Program-made: the position numbers and the translations under genes
Notes under the pieces: model-generated
Seen by the model: only the letters and a program-made list of their open reading frames with translations
Database searches by the model: none
Told to the model about the DNA's origin: nothing
Shown: piece by piece, positions 1-12,279 of the stretch
Position numbering within the stretch: position 1 is the first letter of the stretch
Layout: the number at the start of each line of letters is the position of its first letter
NCBI GenBank assembly: GCA_022559985.1
Contig: JAFJTR010000004.1
Span: 620,001 to 684,000 of the forward strand
DNA: 64,000 nt
Source: Parastagonospora avenae f. sp. tritici 18332-5
Taxonomy: Eukaryota; Ascomycota; Dothideomycetes; Pleosporales; Phaeosphaeriaceae
Direction: 5' to 3'

Positions 1-1187
1 GTAAAAGCTGGACAACGCGCTCTAGCTGCGGCTTCCTTCCTTATTTCTACATAGGCAGCTGCCTGAAGTGGGTGGAACACAGCCATTATCCGTTTGTTAC
101 ACGTACGGGAAAGAACTGTGGTAAACTCTCCGATTCCGCGTGTGCGATAGGCTCGCATGTCCAATTCGAGCCCGCGATGCGACGGTGCAATGAGCTTGCG
201 CAACGCCCCATCGAACACTTTTCCCAGGGCGGCTGCATGTTGTCAAATGCAGCTGAAAGCGGCCAGAGTGTAACAAGCAGTAGCCCATCCTGCAGGCTGA
301 AGCTATACGCAGTGTCGCTGGGCTTCGTGACGCAAAGACCCGGCGTATAGCGTCAGAATATCGGAAGACGCGCTCTACTTTCCGACGTAGTCGATAATCT
401 GCAGTACATCTTCGTGCTTTTTTCCGTATCGGCCGACTTCAATAATCAAGAAAATTCGGTCGCCCCGTGTCGATGAGTGGATGTTGTCATCTCGAGAATG
501 TCAGGGTAAAGCCGCAGGTAGCTGCAGGTGGCTGCCAAAAGGCGGGGAACAAGGCGCGAAATGCAAGCCTTCCTGCGCAGCATCCAACCACAACTTCACC
601 ACAGCATCGTCTTCGGAGTATTCTTGAACAAAGCGTGACGGTGAAAGATCTTGTGCAACCTTTTTTTGCAGTCTCCTCATCAGTGCAAAGCACCTTGTGA
701 AGCTTTGTCAAGCTTTCGAACGCAATGAAGCTGCACCTTCTAACCAATCGCATCCCGGGCTCTGGCCATGCGTTACCACCCCAGTAACATTTTTCCGTGC
801 GAAGCTGTACCTCACGCTCGGCCGTCCATTATAGCGAATGAGACGCGGTGTAATTCATTGATGACGAATGACTTACCTCCGGGCTTCTGCATCCATCCCA
901 GTACAAAGAACTCTTCCGCGCGATGGAGCTCTCAGATTCCCAGCAAAACCTGGTCTCGGGTGCAGCATGCGAAAGTCACAAAGCCTGATTGGTCGTTGAA
1001 AGCACCTGCAGGGATGACGTTGAGGACATGGGACGGCAAACTAAGAAGAAACCTTTGGAGCTATGGCATCCTCGGTATTGGAAGGATGCATTCAAATACA
1101 AGTTGTCCAGACAGCTTGTAGTTTGTGCCTTGAGAACGACTGGCTGTCAAAACTACCTCTAACGTTAGTCTGAAGCTCATTTTCATT
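1..1187. other. Intergenic/left edge, no supported gene
   Basis: I see no gene with a convincing start, domain or intron structure here. The open frames are short and have no recognisable protein character. A degenerate element near 276-325 resembles sequences at about 25.35 and 29.19 kb (listed as repeats). The right end is the upstream region of the PhoD-like gene. Confidence 0.5.
276..325 (+). repeat. Degenerate dispersed element, copy 1
   Basis: A stretch of about 45 bases (CCCATCC, then GGCTGAAGCTATACGCAGT and GTCGCTG) matches the element at 25348-25436 almost base for base, and its core matches the copy at 29191-29271. On the plus strand the core reads LKLYAVSL; the other copies read LTLYTVSL and LKLYTVSL. 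Nothing longer is preserved here, so I cannot say whether it is a gene remnant or a mobile-element remnant. Confidence 0.4.
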
Positions 1188-3199
1188 ATGAAGCTTCACG
1201 TTCTCTCGCTACTGGCATCGACCTCGGTGGCCAGCGCTAGCTGGTCAAAGAACCTCAACTATCGTTCACCTTCTGAGCACCATCCTTCGCTTGGTATATC
1301 AATTCGCCGTGTTGTGAAGAGGAATGATCCCAGTTGCAGCTACGATCCTGCCTCTTTAAACTTCACGCATGGAGTTGCTTCGGGTGATCCGTATCCAAGC
1401 AGCGTCATCCTCTGGACCCGTGTAGCGCCCACCAGCGACAACTCGAACTCGAATGTCACAGTCTCTGGATATGCGCCCCTGTTCGATCACGATAATGAGA
1501 AGTACGTTTCGGTGTCAAAGTCGCCGATTTGCGTGGACTACGAAGTTGCTTCAGACAAGAATCTGAGCATCTTGGTCGATAGCGGAAGAGTGTACACCTC
1601 TTCTGACGTTGACTTTACTATCAAGGTATATTTCTGCAAAAGATAATTAGAGGGTATTTTTGACAATTTCTAGGTTGAAGCAAAGAATCTGAAAGCATAC
1701 ACTACATATTATTACCAATTTGCTGTCTGCGACTCGGACAATAAGAGCCCTGTCGGTCGCACCAAGACGACGCCAAATGCCGATGACGATGTTACCGAGG
1801 TCGGCCTAGCTGTATACAGCTGTGCCAACTTTCCATTCGGCTTCTTCAACGCATATGGCAACTCTGTCCGCAAGGTTGGTACATTCTCTTATATACATCC
1901 ATCAGTATTACTAAGCTAACGATGCGCAGGACTCTGTTGATTACGTGGTCCATCTTGGTGACTACATCTACGAGTACAAGAATGGCTACTATGGCTGGGG
2001 AGACTCCATCGATCGCATCCCGCTTCCTAATCACGAGATTTTCAGCTTGTACGATTATCGTAAAAGGCTCGCTACGTACCGCACCGATTTGGACCTCGTA
2101 GCTAGTCACCAGGAATTCCCATGGATCGGTAATAAAGCCCCACATCCACTAAGACTACAAAGTGCTGACATGTCAAGCCGTTTGGGATGATCATGAAGTT
2201 GCAGACAACACATACCGAGATGGTGCCGCGGAACTTAACAATACCGAGGACTCCTTTTTGAAAGACGGCGGTATTTCGGTTGATCAAAGGAAGATGAACG
2301 CTGTCCGAGCTTACTTCGAATGGATGCCTATCCGCCAAGTCGACATGGATGACAACCTCCGGGTGTGGCGATCTTTCCAAATCGGCAAATTGATTGACCT
2401 GGTCATGCTCGACACTCGACAATACGATCGCTCAATTACAGACTTATACTGGAACACCGATTACATCTACGACATTGCGAACGACGCAGGCCGTTCCTTG
2501 ATGGGCTCGCGTCAAGAGAACTGGATGTACCGCACCCTTTCCAATTCAGCTAAACGAGGTGCTACCTGGCGCGTAATTGGGTCACAAATCGTCTTTTCCC
2601 ACATCGACCGAGAGGCTGTCGACCAGAATGGGCACGGTATCAACGTTGATGCGTGGGATGGCTATCAGTCGAACAAGAATCGCACGCTGAACCACTTATA
2701 TAGCAACAACATCAACAACAATGTCTTCTTGGCTGGAGATAGCCACGCTTCGTGGGTCAGTGATCTTGTCTGGCTAGACGAGAAAGACTATGACCCAGAA
2801 ACTGGAGCCGGCAGCATCGGAGTCGAGTTTGCGGGCACTGCTGTCTCTTCGCCATGCCCATATGGCGAGAACATCACCCTGGCCAAAGCAAACAATTACT
2901 CTCACCTTATTGAGAGCACTAACGCTGAACTCCATTGGCAGGACCTGTACTATCGTGGGTACTACGAGCTTCACTTCACGAAGGACAAGGTAGAAGCCAA
3001 CTTCTTCGGCACTCCTAAAACCCGCGAAAAGCACGGGTGGGAGATCCCCATCGCAAACTTTACTGTTCTAAACGGAGAGAACAAGTTACAAAGGCCCGTG
3101 GGAGGAGGCGTTGTCGAGAGTGGAAGTTTGAAGTACGGTAGGATGGTACCGACCAATCTTACAGTTGACACCACCAACGGCACGTGGTTTAAATGGTAG
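1188..3199 (+). CDS. Secreted PhoD-like alkaline phosphatase/phosphodiesterase
   Basis: Four exons (1188-1625, 1674-1874, 1930-2128, 2178-3199) give a 619-aa protein. It starts with a signal peptide (about residues 1-17, ending ASA). The fold is the PhoD metallophosphatase family: an N-terminal HGVASGDP/SVILWTR segment, then the metal-binding core HLGDYIYEY (D224), WDDHEVADN (D283, D284, H285) and GDSHASW (D467, H469). The family hydrolyses phosphomonoesters or phosphodiesters outside the cell, usually for phosphate scavenging. The ATG precedes the signal peptide directly and all three introns keep frame. Several NxS/T sites suit secretion. The substrate cannot be read from the sequence. Confidence 0.92.
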
Positions 3200-4746
3200 G
3201 CTGCCACATGTGTAGTCTCACGGCTGATGCTCTGGGGATCCGAAACCTACAACAAACGGCTGTGCAGTGTAGCGTAACTGGAGACGTCGATCTGCTGAAC
3301 AACAATAACATGCACTCTTCGTTGACCAGTACCCCAATTCACTTCATCTGATAGAATTGGACCTACCAAAACAGTCGGAACACTCGGAGCTTCTGGGCTC
3401 AAGCTAGTTACCTAGTCGGGCTTTGCGAGAGTCCGCCTTTCCACCGACGTAGGTCCAGAAGCGGGCTGTTGCCAAGAACGGGCGGGCTGTACATAGATCC
3501 AAATGTTCGACAGCCTCACAAAGAATGGTGTGCCCTTACATTGCGCTTCAAGAAACAAGGGCATTGTTAGTCCTGAAGTCTGATGAATGGCCTGCCAAGT
3601 TCTGCTGCACCGAGTGTTGTTCAAGTGTCCGGCAATATTGATTCATGTTCGGATGAATGTCCGCACAATGCGGAGTTGCTTGGCATCCGATGATGTCACC
3701 CGTCCAAGTCCTCGATTTCATTCCAGCCCGTCACTTTGAGGGGTCTAACCTCACATTCTGCACTGCAGATGTCTTTGACAGCACCATGATGAGAGAGGAT
3801 AGTCCGTACCGTTGACCCCGCGCGATTTGGACGTGCCAAGTCTGTCAGCGCCCAATTAGGTACATTGCCTGGGGCTCACCCGTCCAACTTCCCCACCAGA
3901 ATTTTGGCGGAACTCCCGTCATCTTCAAAATTTTGCTCCGAGCAAGAGGTTTCAGGTCACGCCGTACAAGCTTACGATCCAACTAGGACCATGCGGCGAT
4001 CAAAGCAGATTCTCCTTGGCATTCTTTCCGCATGCACAGCCACCACGATGAACCCTCCCTGGCCGAAAAGGTGTATCTTGGCATACACTAGCCCGCATGC
4101 GGGGCGAGGATGCTGCTACGGATCGTGGACTACCCGACTTAGGATTGCTAGGCGATATCTTGGGGAGCGATCTTCATTCGAAAGCGTCTAGACTCAGTGT
4201 AATACCAAGTCAACCCTAAAGGCATCTTCCGTCTTATGGCGAATGACGGCTTCTTCGGGGTACCAAAGTCCATCGTCTTTGTCCAGAAATCGAATCGAGC
4301 TCACAGCTAGACTCATTCCCGTTGGCTGAAATTATGGAACTAAGTGCCCTACATCTTGCCTGCATGCCTGTTTGGACTGTTATGGAGAAGTACCAAGCAA
4401 TTACCCACGTCCACAGGCAAATATGCCCCACTGGCACCTTTGTTGGTCCATCGTAAATCTCATTTCAAATAGGCCTCTCGGACTTGGCGAGCGATGCTCA
4501 CGGCCTACTACCAGGATGCCGGCAAGTATGTCCCAAGACTCACTTGTGGAGTTACTGCGGCTTGACAAGGGATAACGACGTAATTGCCATGGGAAAATGT
4601 CAACAGCTTGGGCAGTAGTAGGAGAGCCGTGTGTGTATAAAGCTGACGAAGCAGTACGGCTCAACAGCTCATCAGCAACTGAAACCGTCACTTCAGTCCA
4701 ACAGCAACTTTCAATCGCTACTATTATCCACATAAATTGATTCACG
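3200..4746. other. Intergenic, promoter side of CHRD gene
   Basis: No supported gene. Open frames of 60-110 codons occur on both strands but lack start context, introns or recognisable motifs. The right end is the promoter of the downstream secreted-protein gene and carries a TATA box. Confidence 0.5.
4636..4641 (+). promoter_or_regulatory. TATA box of CHRD gene
   Basis: TATAAA lies 106 nt upstream of the ATG at 4747, in a GTGTGTATAAAGC context. Spacing suits a core promoter with a 5' UTR of about 70 nt. Confidence 0.5.
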
Positions 4747-5435
4747 ATGCATTTCTCCGCCGCAACACTCTTCGCTGTCTTGAGCGCCGTCGCTGTCGCT
4801 GCTCCTACCGCAGAGCCCGGCCGTGACCACCAGCCCAAGCAGTACAACAAGGAGAAGTACAACAAGGACTGCAAGGAAGACTGGGACCACAAGTGGGAGA
4901 ACAACGACTGGAAGAAGGACGAGAAGCTCTTCTACTTCGACGCCGAATACTACGTCAAGGCTACACCAGACCAGGTTATTGCCAACAGCGGTGCCCCTGC
5001 ACCAGGCCAGCCAGGAGCCAAGGGTATCTTCAAGTATGGCATCAACGTTGCAGAGAACACTATTTGCTACGTAAGTCATTCATTCTGCCATTCATCTAGT
5101 GCATGAACCTAATACACCACCAGAACATCACCCTCTCAGGTGTTACCGGCGACTACATGTCACCTGCTCGGACCGCAACCCACATCCACGAGGCCGAGAA
5201 GGGCAAGGCTGGCCCACCTCGCATTGCCTTCCCTAACCCCAGGGGACCTGACAGCCGCCGTGTCTCCTACGGCTGCTTGACCGGACCCTTCGTCACTGGT
5301 ACCAACAACACTGCTGGTGCTGACAACGGTGCTGGCTTCCACGTCCGCCAGATTGTTGCAAACCCCGCCGGCTTCTTCACTGATAGCCACACTGTCCAGT
5401 TTTCTGCTGGCGCCGTGCGCGCGCAGCTTGGTTAA
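4747..5435 (+). CDS. Secreted CHRD-domain protein
   Basis: Two exons (4747-5070, 5124-5435) encode 211 aa with a signal peptide (about residues 1-18, ending AVA). A lysine/aspartate-rich hydrophilic stretch follows (residues 20-60, NKEKYNKDCKEDWDHKWEN). The rest (about 65-211) is a CHRD-type beta domain: an FDAEYYVKATPDQVI opening, THIHEAEKGKAGPP, and a C-terminal HTVQFSAGAVRAQLG strand. CHRD domains are found in chordin and in many secreted microbial proteins; the biochemical role in fungi is unclear. The protein is small and secreted with a strong TATA promoter, so an abundant cell-wall or apoplastic protein is plausible, but that is inference. Confidence 0.85.
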
Positions 5436-6308
5436 ATTGACCAAACGCCCCGACGAGGAAAGTAACTTCGGCCGCGAGAGCCACTTAATGTAATGAGCTT
5501 CGAACATATAGCTTAATGATGTACATAATGTTACAAGTCATGATCACAATCCGCGATGCGTATTTCACTCACCTCCTTGCAAACAACGCAAATGCAGCGA
5601 CTGAATAAATCTCTACATGAACCATTCTATGTTTGGAAACTGACAATCAACACTCAAACTGTCCAAAACTTTCACCGTTGTGACAATACTGGGCAACAGT
5701 ATCGAGCATCTAGGTGGCGGAGAAATGAACATATGGTCGGAAAGCGATCGGAAAAAGCATGCAGCACTAGGTAAAAGGCTCGAGAACACCACCTCACGTT
5801 GCACCGGAGGTGAGATTTAGCGGCTTCGACCATCTCGCATGCAAAACCGTATTACCGTCCTGATATAGAGAGCTCTACTTTGATACACCATATATAAGGA
5901 AAATACACAGGTCTTCATAGAGTAATTCGCAGCTTTAAGGGATAGTTGTCGTTAATTCCTTAAACTATTATCGCAATCTTGCTACATCGGTTGTATCTCA
6001 CGACCACCACCTGGATGCGACAACACCAATCGGTGGTGGAAGATTCGCTCGCGCGGTGTCAGTGGTCAGATCGACTTCAGGTACCCGCTAGCTCGGTTCA
6101 CGAATGGCGCAACTCATATTAGCCTCATATGCCATGACGTCCGGTGATGTCAAACGGTGACACAGGTGGTGACGCTATTATATAGCTCGACAGAAGCTCA
6201 CATTCCCGAGGTCGACTTCAGACACACAACACCTCACAAACATACAAATCTCGCCCACAACAAGCCTGGGACTACTCAATTGCACGAACCTCACTCCTAC
6301 ATACCAAA
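5436..6308. other. Intergenic
   Basis: No gene seen. A TATATA at about 6179-6184 lies 125 nt upstream of the small gene that starts at 6309 and may be its core promoter. The rest is AT-richer than the flanking coding DNA. Confidence 0.5.
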
Positions 6309-6671
6309 ATGTCCCAGAACCCAGATTCCGTTGCCAACCAGGGCGAGTTCTCTGGACATGTCCGACCCAGTGAGCCGCTTATGACCTCTGGTGTGAGTTC
6401 AGCCCCATTTCTTACCACAGTCATTCGAGTGATACGAAATCAATTGCATCTTCAGTGGTAGTTCCATTGAATCCTGCTTTTCTGCTTTGCCATACCACAA
6501 ACTAACGACTCGCAGCACAAACCAGGAAAGCTCGTTGGCGACGACGCAGCTCCAGAGTTCCACGTCAAAGTCCTGCCCGCAGGATCCGCTCCCGCGAAAG
6601 ACACTTTCCAACCGAACCCCGAGGTGGATGGCCAGAAAGTGGACCCGTCTGAGAAGAAGGAAGAGAAATAA
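6309..6671 (+). CDS. Small hydrophilic conserved protein (79 aa)
   Basis: Exons 6309-6392 and 6516-6671 flank a 123-nt intron with a textbook ACTAACGACTCGCAG 3' end. The protein has no signal peptide or membrane segment. It is rich in P, G, K, E and D and predicted disordered. The motifs GEFSGHVRPSEP (12-23) and HKPGKLVGDDAAPEFHVK (29-46) look like a short family I recall from many filamentous fungi, but I have no name or function for it. The C-terminus is a charged tail (DPSEKKEEK). Confidence rests on the intron and on coding that continues in phase across it. Confidence 0.7.
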
Positions 6672-7149
6672 ATCGTTGGCATTGCGGACGATGTTGGTCA
6701 GGGCAACGTCAGGGACTAATAGGGTGGTCCAAATCATGTACAACAGAGGCACTTGGACGATGTACTGACTAGTCGGCGCGGTCATAGTGGTGAGTTGAAT
6801 GCGCAAGAGAATGCCGTTGCTGCAGAGGCGGGCAAGGAGCTACCAATGCGCAACTTTTCTCGCGACTCTATAAGCTACATAGAATGATCACTGCCATATT
6901 GGGTTTCTATGGCGATTGAGTTGAAAATCTGGCTTCTCGTAATGTGTACCATGTCGAGTTTGTGGGGACAGATTTTTCTCTCGACGCATTTACTACGACA
7001 GAAATCAGCTTTGAGTACTCAACATGCCAACCATAGCGGTCGCACATGAATGCAATCTTGGGAGTATAATGTGAAGTGTTGTAATGATATTCGCAAAAGT
7101 CCATAATGTGTGTTCATCATATATACATAAACAGTCGTTATAGGCGAGA
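6672..7149. other. Intergenic between convergent genes
   Basis: Holds the 3' ends of the small hydrophilic gene and of the transporter gene on the other strand. No gene or clear element seen. Confidence 0.5.
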
Positions 7150-8831
7150 TCAAGCACTTGCTCGCTCCACATAAACCACGTCTGATTTGGAGCCCAACTT
7201 CTCCTCTTCCAGTCCAACTGCATCGAATGAGCTTGGTCCGGATCCACCGAACAGCACATCGATCTCCTCGAGCGAAAGACCTTTTGTCTCCGGTACAAAG
7301 AAGTATACAAACACAATGGACAACGTGAGACAAGTCGCAAACACGAAGTAAGTGCCATAGCCGATGTTGGTCACCATATAAGGTACCGAGCGAGCGATGA
7401 CGAAGTTGAAAAGCCAATGGGTAGCCGTGCAAATCGCCATGCCGATTCCACGAATGCGAAGAGGGAAGATCTCCGCGCAGTAGATCCACGGCACACCAGC
7501 GTACGAGAAGCAGAATCCGACGGCGAAGATGTAGATGAAGGTAACGGCTGCATAGCCTCCAGCTGTCAAGTGGGGTTTGCCTGAGGCTTCTGGCTTGGCG
7601 ATTTTGATGTATGCGCCGATGAACCACATAGCAATGAGCATGACTGCTGCACCGCCCATGAGCATGTTCCTTCGGCCAAATTTGTCGACGACGTAGTACA
7701 TGGCAATGATGACGCAGACGAGTCGGACAACGCCGTAGATTCCAGTGGCGTAAAGACCAGTGGATTGTCCCGTGAGGCCAATGGACTTGAAGATACGGGG
7801 AGAAAAGTAGTTGATGGCGTTCGATCCGGCGCCTTGCATGAAGATGAAAATGAATACGCCGACCAAGACGCGGCGGCGATTGCTTGGTACAGCGAGTTCT
7901 TTCCATTGGCCAATCATGCCGCCACTCGGTCTGGTCTCAAATTCGTCGTTGACGGTGTCCATGATGTGGGTGAGCTCTTCCTGAAGATACTCATGGTCTT
8001 CCGGAAGACAGCGGAGTTTGCTGAGGACAGATGCGCACGCATCACGAGACTTGTGCTGGGCCAGCCACCTGTGAACTGTTAGTTTTGTAAGATCCACTAG
8101 ACCATAGGTGCGCGGACATACCTGGGAGACTCTGGAACGAATAGCATTCCAACTATCAGAAGAGCGCCAGGAATAAGTTGCACGGCAAATGGTGTGATCC
8201 ATTGGTTTGAGTTGGCGTGCATGTGGCGTTGAACACCATAACAGATCCAAAACCCGATGCATGTTCCTGTCTGCACACTGATCTCGTAGATGCCAACAAG
8301 ACGACCTCGAATGGATGGTGGTGATAGCTCAGCCACGTATAGAGGAACGACTCCGCTGGCAAGACCAACACCCTGGACTCATGATCAGTGAATGTTTTAG
8401 AAGTACGGAGAGCGTTGACTTACGAGTCCTCCGATCGCGCGACCCAAGAACATAGCCCAAACATGACCGAAACTGACAGTCTGCATCAAGGAGCCAATGC
8501 AGAAGAGCACACCAGCGACCATCAAAGCCGGCTTCCGACCGAACTTGTCGCCCAAAGGCGCAACGGCCAGAGAGCCGAAGAAGCATCCAGCCTGAAGTAA
8601 AGAAACGATGTTCGCCGAGAAAAAATCCTTTTCCGATTGTGTCGCATGCGTCAAGCCAAAGTCCTTGGTAAAAGGCTTCAGCGTAATCGTCGTTCCGATA
8701 AACGCCAGGTCATAGCCGAAAATAAATGCTCCCATGGAGGCCACCATAGCAGTCAAATATACATTCTTATTGAAAATCTCCTTGGGAGCAGGTGTGCTCA
8801 TGACGATCGCGGGCGCGTGTCGTGCAGGCAT
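7150..8831 (-). CDS. MFS sugar/quinate transporter (QutD-like)
   Basis: Three exons on the minus strand (8424-8831, 8122-8372, 7150-8068) give 525 aa. This is the usual 12-helix sugar porter: GDKFGRKPAL after helix 2, GRAIGGLGVGLASG, VAELSPPSIRGRLVG, PESPRWL before the central loop, VDKFGRRNML after helix 8, and VPETKGLSLEEID at the C-terminus. The segment NAINYFSPRIFKSIGLTG and the order of loops resemble quinate permease QutD and related monosaccharide porters; the substrate is not certain. I chose the ATG at 8831 (MPARHAP) because the frame upstream is low-complexity and unlike the family. No quinate catabolic genes are nearby, so cluster context does not help. Confidence 0.9.
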
Positions 8832-10648
8832 CTTGGCGAATGCTTGAAGGACGTCGAGAAGCTGCAAAGTGCTCTGGGCACCTTGAGGTTGGCGTTGCTT
8901 AGCATATTTAATGAATGCCTGGCAGGTGCTTGTTGTGGGGTACTGGGTTCGAAATCTGGGGTCTGGATGCGGGATGCGGAGTCTTTGCCGCGGGTTTACC
9001 TGTCGGTGGTGGCCGGATGGCAATATTTGGGGTTGGAGGCGTTGTTCGCCCGAAGCCACAGCTTCCCGCGGCCTTCCCGCGGGTTCTTGTATGCCACGGG
9101 ACGAGATACATCACAGATGAAGATTGTTCATGGCTTGTTCTACAGCATTGTATGTGCCGTGGATAGCTGCCGTCGACACAAAGAGAGTAGTTCAAATTGT
9201 CGAAGCTCCAGTTTTCGTTCTGATCTACAGTCAACCATATCATCATCGCTGCAATCAGTTGCAAATACTGCTACGGCCATTCGTCAAGACTTGGATAAAC
9301 AGTTGAATCAACTGCGAAATATCTGACAGATAGAAGCATGCTTTTGTGAACGTAGATATGATATCCTGTGGTGTGTAAGAAAAGAACGAACACTTAGCTT
9401 TACTGCAAGTCAAATCCGGATTTTGATCAAATTCCCCTCTTCTCACTTCAGCACTCAAGCAGCTCTGCATTTCCAGAGTTTCGCAAGAGTTCCGCATGTG
9501 AAAACCTTCAACATCCTAGGTCTTGGAGATCTTCGAGCGGCTTCTGGATCAAAAAGCCATCAAGCGATCAGTCTTAGGTCTACAACTCTTGAAAGTGCGA
9601 ACGTGTAGAAGCCTGATCTTCAAACATGGCAAGTCTACGATTTTCAAGAAAGAGCTAGAAGTTTCTTCAAACAATTATGAATAACGTTAAGGCCCGCAGA
9701 CAGTCTCCGAGCTGCTACAACGCATCTGAACCTTGAAATGCTTGTAATTGTTAAGGTATTTCGAGTAGTTAGAAAATTCCGAAGCAGGCTTTGCGTAGGT
9801 CTGGAAATTTTGTGCCCCTCAAGATATGGGTCCTGGCTAAAACTTCCTGAGCAGTTTGAGAACTCAGATGGTAGACAGGAAAACTCGAGCTCCTTGGTAT
9901 TGCAGGCGGTTCTTGCATGCTCGTGCTGTTTTGTAGGATTGAACTAAAGCGTAGCTTCATGAGGAGGCAATCTACTTGTCGTAGTAAAGCAGGAGATGGG
10001 TGTGGCTATCAGATATGAGAGAGCCTTATCGATGCTGACCATTATAGCAGCGTCGAGCGCATTGTAGTGTTGGCGTGCTGAAAGCAACAAATAGCAAATT
10101 CAGTGCTTGCGGGTATACGGCAAACTGTCAACAGGCATTATGTGGAAGAGAAAGTGAGGGCCACTCTTGGCGCAAACCCTTTCCGCCAAGCAATTTCCTG
10201 CTCCAGAGCTTTGGGAAGAATCGCTGACCGTGATCTCGGAAGCCATGGCAGTGCTAGCGTGATGCATGACTCGTACCCACATCGTTAGTTTCTTGGTCGT
10301 CTGCAGGACGCCATTACATCAACATAGTAACTCGTTTCACATGTCATCTCTAATGCGTTCGACACCACGTCCCTTTTCTTCTGGCACATATAATGGCCTT
10401 TTGATGATGTACGATACAAAAGTGATATGTCTTCAACTCAACAACACAGGCCTCGACCCTTGATAAGGACAGACGCCAGATGCTTGGCCTACTGGGCATC
10501 GTCATCTTAGCGGAGGCATTTTCGGTGACCTGCCTAATTGCGAAAAGAGCTTGAACGGGCCGCAAATTCAGCAGTTGTACGTTATCGTGATTGAGGAGCT
10601 ACAAAAAGTGGCCGATCCCAAGAAGCAGATGCCAGTCTCTACGCGACA
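8832..10648. other. Intergenic
   Basis: About 1.8 kb between divergent genes. A 229-codon plus-strand frame (8637-9326) is mostly antisense to the transporter and has no protein features. I see no RNA gene or repeat. Confidence 0.5.
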
Positions 10649-11893
10649 ATGCAGCTCATCAAAACAGCCGCAACCGCGGCGGTTCTCGCTGGCAGCGCAA
10701 GCGCAGCAAACTTCACTGGCGATGTCCTTAACGGTGTGAAGGTGATCCATGACTTGAACCTGGCGGATCTACCGGCGCAGACCGTGTCGCGTTTCTACCT
10801 GCGCGTTGGCGAAGTCAATGGAGGACATCCTGTCCATATTCCTGTCATGGTCGCGCGAGGCACAGCGGACAGTTTGAAGACAGGAAAGAAGCTCTCGCTG
10901 TCTGCAGCTATTCATGGAGATGAGCTGAACCCTGTACGCGTGGTACAGCGCATCTTCGAGCAATTGGAGGGTCAAGTCGCGACTTTAAACGGCACGGGTA
11001 TGATATAGTTCCTTCCGAGCGGCAAACATGTACTGATACGTTCTAGTCATTGGACTTCCCACTGTCAATCCGATGGGTATCTACATGAACCAGCGAAACT
11101 ACTACACAGCTGGTGCCAGTGGTTCTCTCACGAACGTGAACCGCGTCTTCCCAGGAGTAGCGGCTGCTGATGGCGGTAGCGGGCCTCAATTGCTCGCATA
11201 CAACATCTGGAACAATATTTGGGGCAACACATCTCAAGTGGATGTTGGCATCGATCTTCGTTAGTCAGACCTTCAAGGTTTCTTTGGCACCGCTGACCTT
11301 ATACAGACACACCTTCATCTGGTGGTGACACTTCTCTATGGTGCTACGCCGACTTCAGACTCCCTTACGTCGAGCGCATGGCCAAGCTCCTCCAGCCAGA
11401 TACTCTCAAGATCGACCCTGGTGAGCCCGGTTCGATTGAAACCACCTTCGTTCGCAACAAGGTACCTTCCATCACGGTGGAGATGGGCCAGGCAAAGATC
11501 TGGAATAACAGCCTGATCGACCGAACAGTCGACTTCGTCAACCGCGTCATGGTTGATTTGAAGCTCACTCCGTCCAACACCACCGTCGAGCCAAACCTTA
11601 GCAATGTTTACATTGCCAACACATTCCACGACTCATTTTCGCAACATGGTGGTTTCGTCGAGAGATTGGTTCAGGTTGACGAGCCGGTCGTCAAGGGCCA
11701 GCCAATCGCGCACGTCAGGAATCCATTTGGCGACATTATCGAGACCTTGGTCTCGCCAGCTGATGGACGCATGTTCCAAAGCCCGCGTGATCCTAGCACT
11801 GAGCCTGGTGGTTCTGTGGGTCAGATCGCTTACAACTCAACTGACCCTGAGTGTGCTGATGGATGTATTCTGTCAGGACCTACTAGGCGATGA
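10649..11893 (+). CDS. Secreted succinylglutamate desuccinylase/aspartoacylase-family protein
   Basis: Exons 10649-10997, 11047-11259 and 11307-11893 encode 382 aa. Residues 1-19 are a signal peptide (ends ASA). The body is an AstE/AspA-type zinc carboxypeptidase-like fold: HGDELNP (H89, E92) supplies two zinc ligands and DLHTPSSGG (H188) the third; PTVNPMG and the C-terminal beta domain (VKGQPIAHVRNPFG, TLVSPADGRMF) are also typical. Cytosolic relatives hydrolyse N-acyl amino acids. The signal peptide and NxT/S sites suggest this one acts outside the cell or in the secretory path, on an unknown amide. Confidence 0.85.
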
Positions 11894-12279
11894 ACTTAAA
11901 GCCAGAACAATACAAAGGAGAACAGCCTCCCTGCTTGAGTCAAAAGTGTTGCCAGAGTTGCCCATGCAATTATGAGTTAATGATTGTGTACGACAGGTTT
12001 TCAACGACGACAGACAGCAAAGAGGGTCCAGGCTCTGAGGCTATAATTTGCCCATGTCCACTCACTCTCGTAGTTAATAACCTGCAGTAGTACTTTATAG
12101 GGAAAGTGGAGAGCAGTAAAACATATTTAATTGTGCTAAGTTCATTTAGCTTCATTCATGCGAATGAGGGTCTTATATGCATCCAAAATCCTAAGCTGAG
12201 GTATCGACTCCTATCCAAAGCCCTTCCGAATGGTACGCCATTCTCCAGATCCAGGTCACATACGAGGCTAAGCACCCAT
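11894..12279. other. Intergenic between convergent genes
   Basis: 3' flanks of two convergent genes, AT-rich, with TTTAAT/TTATAG-like stretches that could serve polyadenylation. No gene seen. Confidence 0.5.

Noticed and set aside
8941..8975. tRNA B-box-like GGGTTCGAAATCTGG
   Set aside because: The sequence does not fit GGTTCGANNCC fully and no A box or cloverleaf is seen upstream.
8637..9326. 229-codon plus-strand ORF
   Set aside because: Its first part is antisense to the N-terminal exon of the MFS transporter and the rest has no protein features or start context.
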